From Paractinoplanes lichenicola (GTDB lineage: Bacteria; Actinomycetota; Actinomycetes; Mycobacteriales; Micromonosporaceae): 64,000 nt of DNA. This document shows positions 9,127-19,491 of the stretch, piece after piece; the stretch's first letter is position 1; every line of letters starts with the position of its first letter. Location: positions 124,001 to 188,000 of the forward strand of contig NZ_JAENHO010000002.1 of assembly GCF_016785085.1 (NCBI RefSeq), read 5' to 3'. The notes under the pieces are model-generated. The model searched no databases. It was not told where the DNA came from and saw only the letters and a list, made by a program, of their open reading frames with translations. The position numbers were made by a program, and so were the translations under genes.

Positions 9127-9132
9127 ATAATA
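9127..9132 (-). promoter_or_regulatory. Candidate -10 element for ideR
   Basis: The minus strand reads TATTAT here, unusually AT-rich for this genome, about 10 bases before the leader-peptide ribosome-binding site. No convincing -35 hexamer was found at 16-18 bp. Confidence 0.35.
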
Positions 9133-9244
9133 CCTCGTTGCCGGGGGTTGACAGCCGCCCCGAGCAGGTGCAGGAAGCGTACCTGACCATCCGGGCAAGT
9201 GCCGCGAACGGAAAGCGTCGGTGGGGCGTGGCAGAGTGACCGTC

Positions 9245-10429
9245 ATGGTGGATGCGACGACCACGGTGGTGTGGGATCGAGCTCTGCTCGACTACGACAT
9301 GGGCGATCACCCGCTCAACCCGGTGCGGGTCGAGCTGACCATGGCGCTCGCCCGCGAGCTGGGCGTCCTCGACCGCCCCGGGGTCCGCATGCTCACCCCC
9401 GAGCCGGCCACCGAGGCCGACCTGACCAGGGTGCATCGCGCCGATTACCTCGAGGCCGTCCGGCACGCGCCGCTCGACCCGTTCTTCCGCGGCTGGGGTC
9501 TCAACACCGACGACAACCCGGTCTTCGACGGCATGCACGAGGCCTCCGCGCGCATCTGCGGCGCGACGATCGCGGCCGCCGAGGCCGTCTGGCACGGCAC
9601 GACGACACGCGCGGTCAACGTGTCGGGTGGTTTACATCACGCTCTCGCCGCGCGGGCCGCCGGCTTCTGTGTCTACAACGATCCCGCGGTCGCCATCGCC
9701 CGCCTGCTCGACCAGGGCGCCCAGCGGGTGGCCTATGTGGATGTCGACGTGCACCACGGCGACGGCGTACAGGCCGCCTTCTACAACGACCCTCGCGTTC
9801 TGACGATCAGCCTGCACGAGTCGCCGCTCACGCTCTTCCCCGGCACGGGCTTCGCCGAGGAGACGGGCGGCCCGGGCGCCGAGGGCCTGGCGGTCAACGT
9901 GCCGCTCCCCCCGGGCACGGGCGACGCGGCCTGGCTGCGGGCCTTCCACGCGATCGTGCCCTCGGTGCTCCGCGCGTTCGCCCCCGAGATCATCTTCAGC
10001 CAGTGCGGCGCCGACGCCCATCGCCTCGACCCCCTGGCCGACCTGCGGCTCTCGGTCGACGGCCAGCGCGCGGCCTATCTGGCGATGCGCGACCTGGCCG
10101 ACGAGCTGTGCGACGGCCGCTGGGTCGCGATGGGTGGCGGGGGTTACGCGCTGGTCGAGGTCGTGCCCCGCGCCTGGACCCACCTGCTGGCCGCGGTCAC
10201 CGGCGCCCCGATCGACCCCGCGACCCCGACCCCCGCGCCCTGGCGCAAGCTCGCCGCCGAGCGTTGCCCGCGGGCGGTCGTCCCCGAGACGATGACCGAC
10301 GGCACCGAACCGCCGGTCGAGCGCTGGCAACCCGGCACCACCCCCGACCCGGTCGACCGCGCGATCCTCGCCACTCGCACGGCCGTCTTCCCGCTGCACG
10401 GCCTCGACCCGCACGACGCGCGCGACTGA
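9245..10429 (+). CDS. acuC: Histone deacetylase-family protein, AcuC-like
   Basis: About 394 residues from ATG 9245 (in-frame GTGs lie slightly upstream). Zn-dependent arginase/deacetylase fold: VNVSGGLHHA, the zinc-ligand segment YVDVDVHHGDGVQ, SLHESP, and CGADAHRLDPL. AcuC proteins remove acetyl groups from lysines, classically on acetyl-CoA synthetase. The gene immediately precedes a GNAT/acyl-CoA-synthetase fusion in the same direction, so writer and eraser of protein acetylation are paired. A non-conserved tail of about 75 residues follows the catalytic domain. Confidence 0.9.
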   Translation: MVDATTTVVWDRALLDYDMGDHPLNPVRVELTMALARELGVLDRPGVRMLTPEPATEADLTRVHRADYLEAVRHAPLDPFFRGWGLNTDDNPVFDGMHEASARICGATIAAAEAVWHGTTTRAVNVSGGLHHALAARAAGFCVYNDPAVAIARLLDQGAQRVAYVDVDVHHGDGVQAAFYNDPRVLTISLHESPLTLFPGTGFAEETGGPGAEGLAVNVPLPPGTGDAAWLRAFHAIVPSVLRAFAPEIIFSQCGADAHRLDPLADLRLSVDGQRAAYLAMRDLADELCDGRWVAMGGGGYALVEVVPRAWTHLLAAVTGAPIDPATPTPAPWRKLAAERCPRAVVPETMTDGTEPPVERWQPGTTPDPVDRAILATRTAVFPLHGLDPHDARD

Positions 10430-10464
10430 ACGTTTCTCACCACCGTACGGAGAGGAGGAGGGGC

Positions 10465-13011
10465 ATGGACATCAGCGCCGACGTCCTGCTCTCCGACGGC
10501 ACCGCCGTCCACCTGCGACAGATCCGCCCGACCGACGCTCCCGCCATCGTCGAGTTCCACTCACGCATGAGCGACCGCACCCGCTACCTGCGCTATTTCT
10601 CCCCCTACCCACGCATTCCCGAGCGCGACCTCGAGCGGTTCGTCAACGTCGACCACCACGACCGCGAGGCCTTCGTCATCGTCGCCGGCCCGCGCATCAT
10701 GGCGGTCGGCCGTTACGAGCGGCTCGGCCCCGACTCGCCCGAGGCCGAGGTCGCCTTCGTGGTGGAGGACGCGCATCAGGGCCGCGGCATCGGCTCGGTC
10801 CTGCTCGAGCATCTGGCCGAGGCGGCCCGGGCCAACGGCCTGACCCGGTTCGTCGCCGAGGTGCTCCCCGAGAACGCCGGCATGCTCCGCGTCTTCAGCG
10901 ACTTCGGCTATCAGGTGCAGCGCAAATACGCCGACGGCGTCGTGCACCTGAGCTTCCCGATCGCCCCCACCGAGAAGTCCCGCGAGGTGCAGGAGTCGCG
11001 CGAGAAGCTGACCGAGGCCCGCTCGATCGCCCGCCTGCTGTCCCCACGCGGGGTCGCGGTCTACGGCGCCAGCGCGAGCGGCCAGGGCATCGGCGCGGCC
11101 ATGCTCGGCCACCTGCGCGACGGCGGGTTCGCCGGCCCGATCGTGCCGGTGCACCGCAGCGCCGAGCGGGTGGCGGGCCTGCGGGCCTACCGGTCGGCCA
11201 CCGAGGCCGGCGTCGACGTCGACCTGGCCCTGATCGCCGTGCCGCCCGAGGGGGTCGACGCCGCGGTGGCCGACGCGGCCGCGTGCGGCGTGGGCGGGCT
11301 GGTGGTGGTCTCCGCGGGGTTCGCCGAGACCGGTCCCGAGGGCGCGTCCGCGCAGCGGGCCCTGATCGAGGGCGCCCACGCCGCCGGGATGCGCGTGGTC
11401 GGCCCCAACAGCATGGGAGTGGCGAACACCGACCCCGCCGTACGGTTGAACGCCACGCTCGCCCCACGCCTGCCGGCCGCCGGCCGGGTCGGGTTCTTCA
11501 GCCAGAGCGGTGCGCTCGGTGTCGCCCTGCTGGCCGAGGCCGACCGCCGTGGCCTGGGCCTGTCCAGCTTCGTCTCGGCGGGCAACCGGGCCGACGTCTC
11601 CGGCAACGACCTCCTGCAGTATTGGCAGGACGACCCCGGCACCGACGTCGTCATGCTCTATCTCGAGACGTTCGGCAACCCGCGCAAGTTCGCCCGCCTG
11701 GCCCGCCGCATGAGCCGGGTCAAACCGGTGGTCGCCGTCTCGTCGGCCACCCGCCCGCCCGGCCTGGCCGGTGACCTGCCCGGCCCCGACGTGCACGCGG
11801 TCACCGCGCTGTTCGCCCGCTCGGGCGTGATCCGGGTCGACACCGTGCAGGAGATGTTCGACGTCGGCCTGCTGCTGGCCCACCAGCCCCTGCCCACCGG
11901 CCGCCGGGTGGCCGTGGTCGGCAACTCCTCCGCCCTGTCCGAGCTGGCCGTGGCCGCCTGCCGGGCCAACGGCCTGACCGTCGCCGAGGGCTATCCGCTC
12001 GACATCAGCCCGCAGGCCGGCGCCCACGACTTCGCCGACGCGCTGGCCGACGCGGCCGTCGACGACCGCGCCGACGCCCTGGTCGTGGTGTTCGCGCCGC
12101 CCCTGCCCGGCCAGCTCGCCGACGAGGACGCCGACTTCGCCGCGGCCCTGGGCAGCGTGGCCCTGGCCGGTGAGAAGCCGACGGTCGCCACGTTCCTGCT
12201 GGGCAGCCTGCCCCCGCGCGTCCCGGCCTATCCCTCGGTCGAGGAAGCCGTGCGCGCCCTGGGCCGGGTGGCGACGTATTCGGAGTGGCTGCGCCGCCCG
12301 CCGGGCCGGCTGCCCGTGCTCGACGACGTCGACGTCGCGGCGGCCCACGTCGACGGCCCGCCGTCCGAGCTGCTCGCCGCCTACGGCATCGACGTGGTGC
12401 CGTCCACGCTCGCGGCCGGCGTCGACGAGGCGATCGCGGCCGCGTCGGCCCTGGGCTATCCGGTGGCGCTCAAGGCGGCCGGCGGCGCCCTGCGGCATCG
12501 CATCGACCTCGGCGCGGTCCGGCTCGCGCTCGCCGACGAGGATGACGTGCGCACGGCGTACGGGGAATTGTCCGCCGCCTTCGGCCCCGACGTGCTGGTC
12601 CAGACGATGGTCCCGGCCGGGGTGGCCTGCCGCATCGAGGTGATGGAGGATCCGGCGTTCGGCCCGGTCGTCGGGTTCGGGCTCGGTGGTGTCGCCAGTG
12701 AGCTGCTGGGCGACCTGGCCTGGCGGGCCGCCCCGCTGACCGACCGGGCGGCCGAGGCCCTGGTCGTCGAGCCGCGGGCGGCCCCGCTGCTGCACGGTTA
12801 TCGCGGCTCGGCCCCGGTCGACCGCGAGGCGCTGATCGACCTGCTGCTGCGGGTGGGCCGTCTCGCCGACGACCATCCCCGCCTGCGAGGCCTGTCGCTC
12901 AACCCGGTGCTGGCCCGCCCCGACGGCTTCTCGGTGCTGCATGTCGCCACCGAGATCGGCGACCCCGCCCTGCGCCCCGACACCGGCCCCCGCCGCCTCC
13001 GCAGCCCCTGA
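10465..13011 (+). CDS. pat: GNAT acetyltransferase fused to ADP-forming acyl-CoA synthetase-like domains (Pat type)
   Basis: 848 residues. The ATG at 10465 follows a strong AGAGGAGGAGG ribosome-binding site. Residues 1-165 are a GNAT domain (IRPTDAPAIVEFHSRMS, with acetyl-CoA loop DAHQGRGIGSVLLEHL). Residues about 190-650 resemble succinyl-CoA-ligase-like domains (GVAVYGASASGQGIG; GPNSMGVANTDP; FFSQSGALG), and 660-848 an ATP-grasp-like end. The GNAT-first order is that of actinobacterial Pat enzymes; enteric Pat is reversed. The synthetase part is probably regulatory, sensing acetyl-CoA. It follows acuC by 35 bp. The 3' end is repeated downstream as a GC-rich minisatellite. Confidence 0.9.
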   Translation: MDISADVLLSDGTAVHLRQIRPTDAPAIVEFHSRMSDRTRYLRYFSPYPRIPERDLERFVNVDHHDREAFVIVAGPRIMAVGRYERLGPDSPEAEVAFVVEDAHQGRGIGSVLLEHLAEAARANGLTRFVAEVLPENAGMLRVFSDFGYQVQRKYADGVVHLSFPIAPTEKSREVQESREKLTEARSIARLLSPRGVAVYGASASGQGIGAAMLGHLRDGGFAGPIVPVHRSAERVAGLRAYRSATEAGVDVDLALIAVPPEGVDAAVADAAACGVGGLVVVSAGFAETGPEGASAQRALIEGAHAAGMRVVGPNSMGVANTDPAVRLNATLAPRLPAAGRVGFFSQSGALGVALLAEADRRGLGLSSFVSAGNRADVSGNDLLQYWQDDPGTDVVMLYLETFGNPRKFARLARRMSRVKPVVAVSSATRPPGLAGDLPGPDVHAVTALFARSGVIRVDTVQEMFDVGLLLAHQPLPTGRRVAVVGNSSALSELAVAACRANGLTVAEGYPLDISPQAGAHDFADALADAAVDDRADALVVVFAPPLPGQLADEDADFAAALGSVALAGEKPTVATFLLGSLPPRVPAYPSVEEAVRALGRVATYSEWLRRPPGRLPVLDDVDVAAAHVDGPPSELLAAYGIDVVPSTLAAGVDEAIAAASALGYPVALKAAGGALRHRIDLGAVRLALADEDDVRTAYGELSAAFGPDVLVQTMVPAGVACRIEVMEDPAFGPVVGFGLGGVASELLGDLAWRAAPLTDRAAEALVVEPRAAPLLHGYRGSAPVDREALIDLLLRVGRLADDHPRLRGLSLNPVLARPDGFSVLHVATEIGDPALRPDTGPRRLRSP

Positions 13012-13110
13012 CTCGCCCGCCGCCCGCCGCCGCAGCCCCTGACGCGCCCGCCGCCCGCCGCCCGCCGCCGCCCCTGACTCGCCCGCCCTCGGCCGCCCCC
13101 GTGGCCCCTG
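13005..13110. repeat. GC-rich tandem repeats copying the pat 3' end
   Basis: Four imperfect copies of a unit built on GCCCCTGACKCGCC, the first of which contains the pat stop codon, separated by runs of CCGCCCGCC. The region is C-rich on the plus strand and lies between two convergent genes. Confidence 0.7.
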
Positions 13111-13116
13111 ACGCGC

Positions 13117-13153
13117 GACCGCCCGGTCGAGCCGTGAGGCCCGCCGGGCGGTC
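13117..13153. terminator. Bidirectional hairpin between pat and sigB
   Basis: A 10-bp stem GACCGCCCGG/CCGGGCGGTC (13117-13126 with 13144-13153) with a 17-nt loop in the convergent gap. It can serve both strands. Confidence 0.65.
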
Positions 13154-13170
13154 GGAGTTTGTCGCGTGCC

Positions 13171-14169
<999 letters not shown>

Positions 14170-14414
14170 CTGCAGGACCACCTTTCAGTCCCCTCCCCGC
14201 TGAATAACCGTCTCGTGCGTTCCCAGCCCTTGCGTGCCGGTGATCGATAGCTTGGCCTGGAGCGCGTTAAGCCGAGGTGAGGCAAGCGTCCAGGTGGCAT
14301 GAATCAGGGAGAACCCTGACGTCGCCAAGCCGACAAGTGACCGGATTGCCGGTACTCGTCGCGTGTTGCGCGCCGATACTGTTCCCCAAACGCCCTCGAG
14401 GAGGAGATGGTTCA
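14170..14414. other. Divergent intergenic region sigB/spo0M
   Basis: Carries upstream signals for both genes. A small hairpin TCAGGG-AGAA-CCCTGA is at 14304-14319. I could not fix a promoter with confidence on either strand. Confidence 0.4.
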
Positions 14415-15203
14415 GTGGTCTTCAAAAAACTGATGCAGGCAATGGGTGTCGGCGGCCCGTCGGTCGAAACGGTGCTGGCCAACCCCAATTGCCGGCCCGG
14501 CGGAATTCTTGAGGGCCAGGTCCACGTCATGGGTGGAGACCACGCCGTCGACGTCGAATATGTGGCAATTGGGCTGATGACCCGGGTCGAAGTCGAGAGT
14601 GGCGACAGCGAATACAACACGAATCAGGAGTTTCACCGGCAGCGATTGACCGGTTCGTTCCGGCTTGACCCCGGTGCCCGTTATGACGTGCCGTTCCGCT
14701 TCGATGTGCCTTGGGAAACGCCGATCACCGAGGTCTATGGGCAGCGCCTGCACGGCATGACCATGGGCCTGGCCACCGAGCTCGAGGTCGCGCGGGCCGT
14801 CGACAAGTCCGACCTCGACGCCGTCATGGTGCACCCGCTGCCCGCTCAGGAGCGCATTCTGGACGCGCTGCTGCGGCTCGGCTTCCGCTTCAGCAAGGCC
14901 GACGTCGAGCGCGGCCGGGTCTACGGCGTCCAGCAGCACCTGCCGTTCTACCAGGAGATCGAGTTCTACCCGCCGTCGGCGTACGCGAGCGGCATCAACC
15001 AGCTCGAACTCACGTTCATCGCCACCCCGCACCAGCTCCAGGTCGTCCTGGAGATCGACAAGCGGGGCGGGGTGTTCACCGAGGGCCGCGACGCGTTCGG
15101 CCGCTTCGACGTCGACTACGCGACCGTCGACCAGGTGGACTGGGCCGGTCAGCTCGACAACTGGCTGCGGCAGTCGGCGCAGCGGCGCGGCCTGTTCTTC
15201 TGA
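14415..15203 (+). CDS. spo0M: Spo0M-like arrestin-fold protein
   Basis: 262 residues from a GTG at 14415 preceded by GAGGAGGAG. The sequence begins VVFKKLMQAMGVGGPSVETV and keeps the family features: an N-terminal beta-sandwich (GGILEGQVHV, HAVDVEYVAIGLMTRVE), a PFRFDVPWETPIT segment, and a C-terminal FIATPHQLQVVLEIDKR strand pair ending in a short basic tail. In Bacillus Spo0M modulates sporulation onset and cell division; actinobacterial copies are mostly uncharacterised. It is transcribed divergently from the group 2 sigma gene and convergently with dtd. Confidence 0.87.
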   Translation: MVFKKLMQAMGVGGPSVETVLANPNCRPGGILEGQVHVMGGDHAVDVEYVAIGLMTRVEVESGDSEYNTNQEFHRQRLTGSFRLDPGARYDVPFRFDVPWETPITEVYGQRLHGMTMGLATELEVARAVDKSDLDAVMVHPLPAQERILDALLRLGFRFSKADVERGRVYGVQQHLPFYQEIEFYPPSAYASGINQLELTFIATPHQLQVVLEIDKRGGVFTEGRDAFGRFDVDYATVDQVDWAGQLDNWLRQSAQRRGLFF

Positions 15204-15225
15204 TCCACCGCTGAGCGTGGGGCTC

Positions 15226-15647
<422 letters not shown>

Positions 15648-15648
<1 letters not shown>

Positions 15649-16343
15649 TACCTGACCCCTCGTACGCGTGCCGCCGCCACGGGCAGCAGGCCGACCTCGT
15701 CCGCGGACATCGTGCTCTGCCGTGACCGCATCGCCACCGCCTCGTCCAACTTCCGAAGCGGATCGCCGGGCGCGAGTTCGAGGAAAAGGTCGAGCATGTC
15801 GCCGACCCGTTCGTGGATCGGGTGCTCGATCGCCCCGGTCGCCACCTGCGCGAGGATCAACGCCGTGAACGCGGTGTCCAGGTCGGGCTCGCCGTCCCGG
15901 GCGTTCCGCCAGTCGATCACCACGGGCCCGCCTGCCGTGATGACCACGTTCTCGGGGTGCAGGTCGAGGTGCAGAACCGACTGCTCGTCCCCGGAGATCG
16001 AGGGCAGCGAGTGCAGCCGGGTCAGCAGGTCGGCGAGGATAGCGGCCCCGTCCTCCATCAGCATGCTCCCGGCCAGCAACACGGTCGCCATCGTCGGCCC
16101 GTCGAGCCGCTCGAGCACCAGGTCGGCCCCGCCGGCCGCGTGCACCTGGGGCACCGGAAAACCGTGGTCGCCCACATGCCGCATGACCAGCGCCTCGGGC
16201 CCGGTGTCGCCGCCGTCCCGATACCGCCGGAGCACCGTGCCGTCCGCAAGCGCATAAACGTCGGCTTCCCGCCCGAACGCGAACGGCTCGCCCAACTCCT
16301 CAGGCACCGAAACACCAGTCACGCCGGTGACGCTAGCCCACAC
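15648..16343 (-). CDS. Aminoglycoside/choline kinase-like phosphotransferase
   Basis: Up to 231 residues; a GTG near 16310 (SVPEELG) is an alternative start. The APH fold is complete: a Gly-rich start [10 protein letters not shown], catalytic loop [11 protein letters not shown], and metal-binding [10 protein letters not shown], so unlike the protein at 3.2-4.4 kb this one should be active. It is joined to dtd by a one-base TAATG overlap. The natural substrate is unknown; many such proteins act on small metabolites rather than antibiotics. Confidence 0.82.
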
Positions 16344-16444
16344 CCCGGGCCACGGGTGACCCTGCGCTACTCAGTGTCTGCTGTGTTCGCGACCGCGTGT
16401 GGCCGCCGCCCGCGGTCGCGTCGCGCGGACGGGCGGCCGCGCGG

Positions 16445-16795
16445 TCAGTCGACGGCGTTGCTGCTGGAGTCGCTGGTGTAGCTGTCCACCGGCGTCTCCA
16501 TCGCGCCCGTGGTGGCGTCACCGGTCGTGGTGTTGGCGACGCCCGGCCCGGAGCGCGGCTGCGTCCGGAAGCTGTTCGGCCCCGCCGTCCCACCGGTCGT
16601 GGTCATCACACCGTGCTCCGGATGCGGCCCGCCGTCGCGAAGCTGATCGGTGTCGGTGCCCGCGGCGAGCGTGCTGGACAGACCGGGGTCGTCGTCACCC
16701 TTCTCGGGGCGGTACGTCTCAGGCTCGTCAAGAGCCCCCGGGGCGTAGTCGCTCCCCAGAATCTCCCGCTCGATGTTCTCCTGCGAGTCGCTCAT
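16445..16795 (-). CDS. Small acidic hypothetical protein
   Basis: 116 residues beginning MSDSQENIEREILG, rich in Asp, Glu, Gly, Thr and Ser with no hydrophobic segment. It is probably largely disordered (TTTGGTAGPNS, and a Ser/Asp tail SYTSDSSSNAVD). No domain recognised. The ATG is preceded by a purine-rich GGGAGGGCAGAG sequence. It stands alone between the kinase gene and the ABC permease on the same strand. Confidence 0.6.
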   Translation of the reverse strand: MSDSQENIEREILGSDYAPGALDEPETYRPEKGDDDPGLSSTLAAGTDTDQLRDGGPHPEHGVMTTTGGTAGPNSFRTQPRSGPGVANTTTGDATTGAMETPVDSYTSDSSSNAVD

Positions 16796-16878
16796 AACTC
16801 TGCCCTCCCGACAGTTCGGCGGCACCCAACGTGCCCCGCCCGGCACGAGGTAAACCGAGGTGACGTGGCGCACGGTCA

Positions 16879-19491
16879 TCATGCTCGCTCCCGGACGACG
16901 CCGGAACCCGCCAACTGCGCCCGGGCGGGAAGCACGCTGCCCACCAGTGCCAGCAGCAGGCACGCTCCCACCGCGGCTCCCGCAATCGTCCACGGCACGG
17001 TCAGCGCCACGGACGTGCCCGTCTGCTCCCGGAACCCCGCCGCCGTGCCCCACAGCGCCAGCAGGGCGGCCGCTCCGCCGAGCACCGAGCCGATCAGAAC
17101 CACCAGCACCGACTCGCCGGCCACGGTCACCAGCACCTGACGTGGCGTCGCGCCGGCCAGCCGCAGCAGCCGATAGTCGTTCGCCCGCCGCCCGGTCGCC
17201 ATGAAGAGCGTGTTCGCCACGGCCAGCGCCCCATAGCCCACGGACACCCCGATCAGCAGCAGCGTGAAAATCCACACCAGACGATCCTCCTCCGAGCCGA
17301 ACTCCCGCGCGTACGTGCCGACGTCGACGAACCGCCCCCCGACCGGCGCCGCCGAGGCCGCTCCGGAGGTCACCGGAAGGGCCGAGGCCAGCGCGGACGG
17401 ATCGTGCCTACGCACCACCTCACGAGCGAGCACAATCTCGCCGGGAGCTCGGTCGTCCGGCACCACCGCCGCCACGCGCAGCCGCAGCCGCTCCCCATCC
17501 ACGAACCCGAGGTCAACCGACTGCCCGACCCCGCTACCCAACTGCGCGGCCCGCGACTGATTGAGGACAACGCTCCCCGAATCAGGCGGCCCACCACCTC
17601 CGCCGGGACCGCTGGCACTGTCCGGCTCGTCGACCCCGCCCGGGCTGCCCGCGCTGTCCGGGTGAATCGTGCGGCTCGGGTCACCCAGGCTGCCCGTGCT
17701 CCCCGGCCTACCCGTGCTCCCTGGGCTGCCCGTGCTGCCCGGGCCACCCGGGCTCCCTGAGCTGGCTGTGCTGCGCGGGCCACCTGGGCCGCCCGTACTT
17801 TCTGGGCCGGCTCTGCCGTTGTGGCTGGGGCTGTCCAGCGCACCTGGGTCGGGGGCCACGCCGGTGGCGGTCAAGGCGGTGCCGTTCACGTAGACGGTGG
17901 TTTGCAGCGTCGCCGTGGGTGCCGCCGAGTCGGGCAGACCGGGTGTCCCGTCGGGGACGAGCATCGTGCCGGCCTGGGCCGCGTCGGCTCGTCGATCGGC
18001 GTAGGCCCGCTCGGCGGTTTGCGTGTTGCCCGCGATGAAAACCGCGAAGGCGACCGTGAGCAGAACCGGCGCCGCCGTCGAGGCAGTGCGCCGCGAACCG
18101 GTCAGCGCGCTCTCCCGGATCACGGTTGCGAGCGCGTTCCCGGCCGGTCGCAGGATCACCCGCACGATCAGCAGCACCACCGCCGGCGCGAGCAGCGTGG
18201 CCGCGACGACCAGCGCCATCGCGGCCAGCAACGCGTAGGTCCCGAGATCGGCCAGGTCATCGGTCATCACGGTCGCTGCCGCGGCGCCCAGCCCGACCAC
18301 TGCGCACCCCAGACCGGCGACCCAGCGAACTCGCGTCATCGGCCGCATCTCGACGTCGGCACTGCGCAGCGCGTCGAGCGGTCGCACACGGGAGGCCCGC
18401 CGCGCGGCGGTCAGCCCACCGGCGATCGCCACTACCGGTCCGATCAGGACGCCGGCGAGCAGCGGCCAAAGCTGCACCCGCGCCTGGAACGACTCGGGCT
18501 CGAACCCCGCGTCGACCAGCACGCCGCCGACCCACGGCGAGAGCACCCGGCCGAGCACCGCCCCGGTCGCCCCCGCGGCCAGGCCGACCAACGCCGCCTC
18601 GCGCAACACGGTGAACCTGACCTGCCGAGGTGTTGCGCCGACCGCCCGCAACAGGCCGATCTCGCGGCGACGCTGATGGACGGACAGGGCCAGGGTGGAC
18701 GCGATCACGAAGACGCACGAGAACACGGAGAGCGCCGTCATCCCGCTCAGCACCTGCATGCCGATCCACCTCGTGCGGGCGTCGTCCCGTGGCTCGAGGT
18801 CGCCCAGCGTCGAGCCGTGCAGCACCCGCGCGCCGCCCGCGGCCACTCGAACGGCCCGAGGATCGGGATTTCCGGTCAACCCGATCACCCGTACGCCGGG
18901 GGCCAGCCGGGCGGCCTCGGCATCCGCGACATACAGGCGGGGCGCGTCGATCAACCCGGTGACCGTCCACATCGCCGGACCGGTGGCGGTCAGGATCGTC
19001 ACGGTTCCGCCGGCAGGAACGCCGAGATCGCGGTCGAGGACGACCTCGCGGGCCGCGCCGGCGGGACGCCCCGCCACCAGCCTGTCGCCGGCGAGAGCGC
19101 CGCTGGCCCACCCGTGCCCCTCCTGGATCTCGGCGACCGGACGCCCCGACACCACCGGCTGCGCGTAGAACTGTCGATCCGCGACCGCCGCCTCGACGCC
19201 CGGAACAGCGGACAGCCGGTCGGCCAGCGCCTCGGCCTCACCGGACGACCACGGTCTCGTCTCGGGGAACGGGTCGGCCGGGGTGGTGACGCCGGGACTC
19301 TGCACGGCGACCGTCACCGCGGCGAACCGATCCGGCCGCTCGGACACGGCCGAGGTCAGCAGCGTGAGGGTCAGCGTGACCACCGCCGCGCCGAAGAGAA
19401 CCGCGACGAACGCCCCCAACCGGTCTCGTGCCAACATGTCGCTCCGTCGGAGCCGGCTCAGCGCTTCGGCCCAGGGGCCGCGCGTCACCAT
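16879..19491 (-). CDS. MacB/FtsX-type ABC transporter permease with collagen-like insert
   Basis: 870 residues, a duplicated FtsX permease. An N-terminal helix (VAVLFGAAVVTLTLTLL) and a large extracytoplasmic domain lead to three helices with the SVHQRRREIGLLRAVGATPR coupling motif (about residues 270-290), a central group of helices, a second outer domain, and the C-terminal helices with LLRLAGATPRQV. In the second outer domain (about residues 557-637) a Gly/Pro/Ser-rich run with GSPGSTG-type repeats interrupts the fold. The ATG overlaps the ATPase stop by 7 bp. Such systems export lipids, peptides or antibiotics or respond to cell-wall stress. Confidence 0.9.
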   Translation of the reverse strand: MVTRGPWAEALSRLRRSDMLARDRLGAFVAVLFGAAVVTLTLTLLTSAVSERPDRFAAVTVAVQSPGVTTPADPFPETRPWSSGEAEALADRLSAVPGVEAAVADRQFYAQPVVSGRPVAEIQEGHGWASGALAGDRLVAGRPAGAAREVVLDRDLGVPAGGTVTILTATGPAMWTVTGLIDAPRLYVADAEAARLAPGVRVIGLTGNPDPRAVRVAAGGARVLHGSTLGDLEPRDDARTRWIGMQVLSGMTALSVFSCVFVIASTLALSVHQRRREIGLLRAVGATPRQVRFTVLREAALVGLAAGATGAVLGRVLSPWVGGVLVDAGFEPESFQARVQLWPLLAGVLIGPVVAIAGGLTAARRASRVRPLDALRSADVEMRPMTRVRWVAGLGCAVVGLGAAAATVMTDDLADLGTYALLAAMALVVAATLLAPAVVLLIVRVILRPAGNALATVIRESALTGSRRTASTAAPVLLTVAFAVFIAGNTQTAERAYADRRADAAQAGTMLVPDGTPGLPDSAAPTATLQTTVYVNGTALTATGVAPDPGALDSPSHNGRAGPESTGGPGGPRSTASSGSPGGPGSTGSPGSTGRPGSTGSLGDPSRTIHPDSAGSPGGVDEPDSASGPGGGGGPPDSGSVVLNQSRAAQLGSGVGQSVDLGFVDGERLRLRVAAVVPDDRAPGEIVLAREVVRRHDPSALASALPVTSGAASAAPVGGRFVDVGTYAREFGSEEDRLVWIFTLLLIGVSVGYGALAVANTLFMATGRRANDYRLLRLAGATPRQVLVTVAGESVLVVLIGSVLGGAAALLALWGTAAGFREQTGTSVALTVPWTIAGAAVGACLLLALVGSVLPARAQLAGSGVVRERA
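17583..17822 (-). repeat. Collagen-like Gly-Pro-Ser repeat inside the ABC permease
   Basis: About 80 codons of imperfect Gly-X-Y and GSPGSTG-like repeats; at DNA level, short reiterations of GGGCTGCCCGTGCTCCC type. Repeats of this kind expand and contract by slippage. Confidence 0.75.

Noticed and set aside
9023..9244. IdeR-binding iron box upstream of ideR and acuC
   Set aside because: No sequence near the TTAGGTTAGGCTAACCTAA consensus found.
10561..12942. Long open frame on the minus strand opposite pat
   Set aside because: It is rich in Arg/Gly/His with no domain pattern, and the plus-strand frame is a clear Pat-type fusion; long antisense frames are normal at this GC content.
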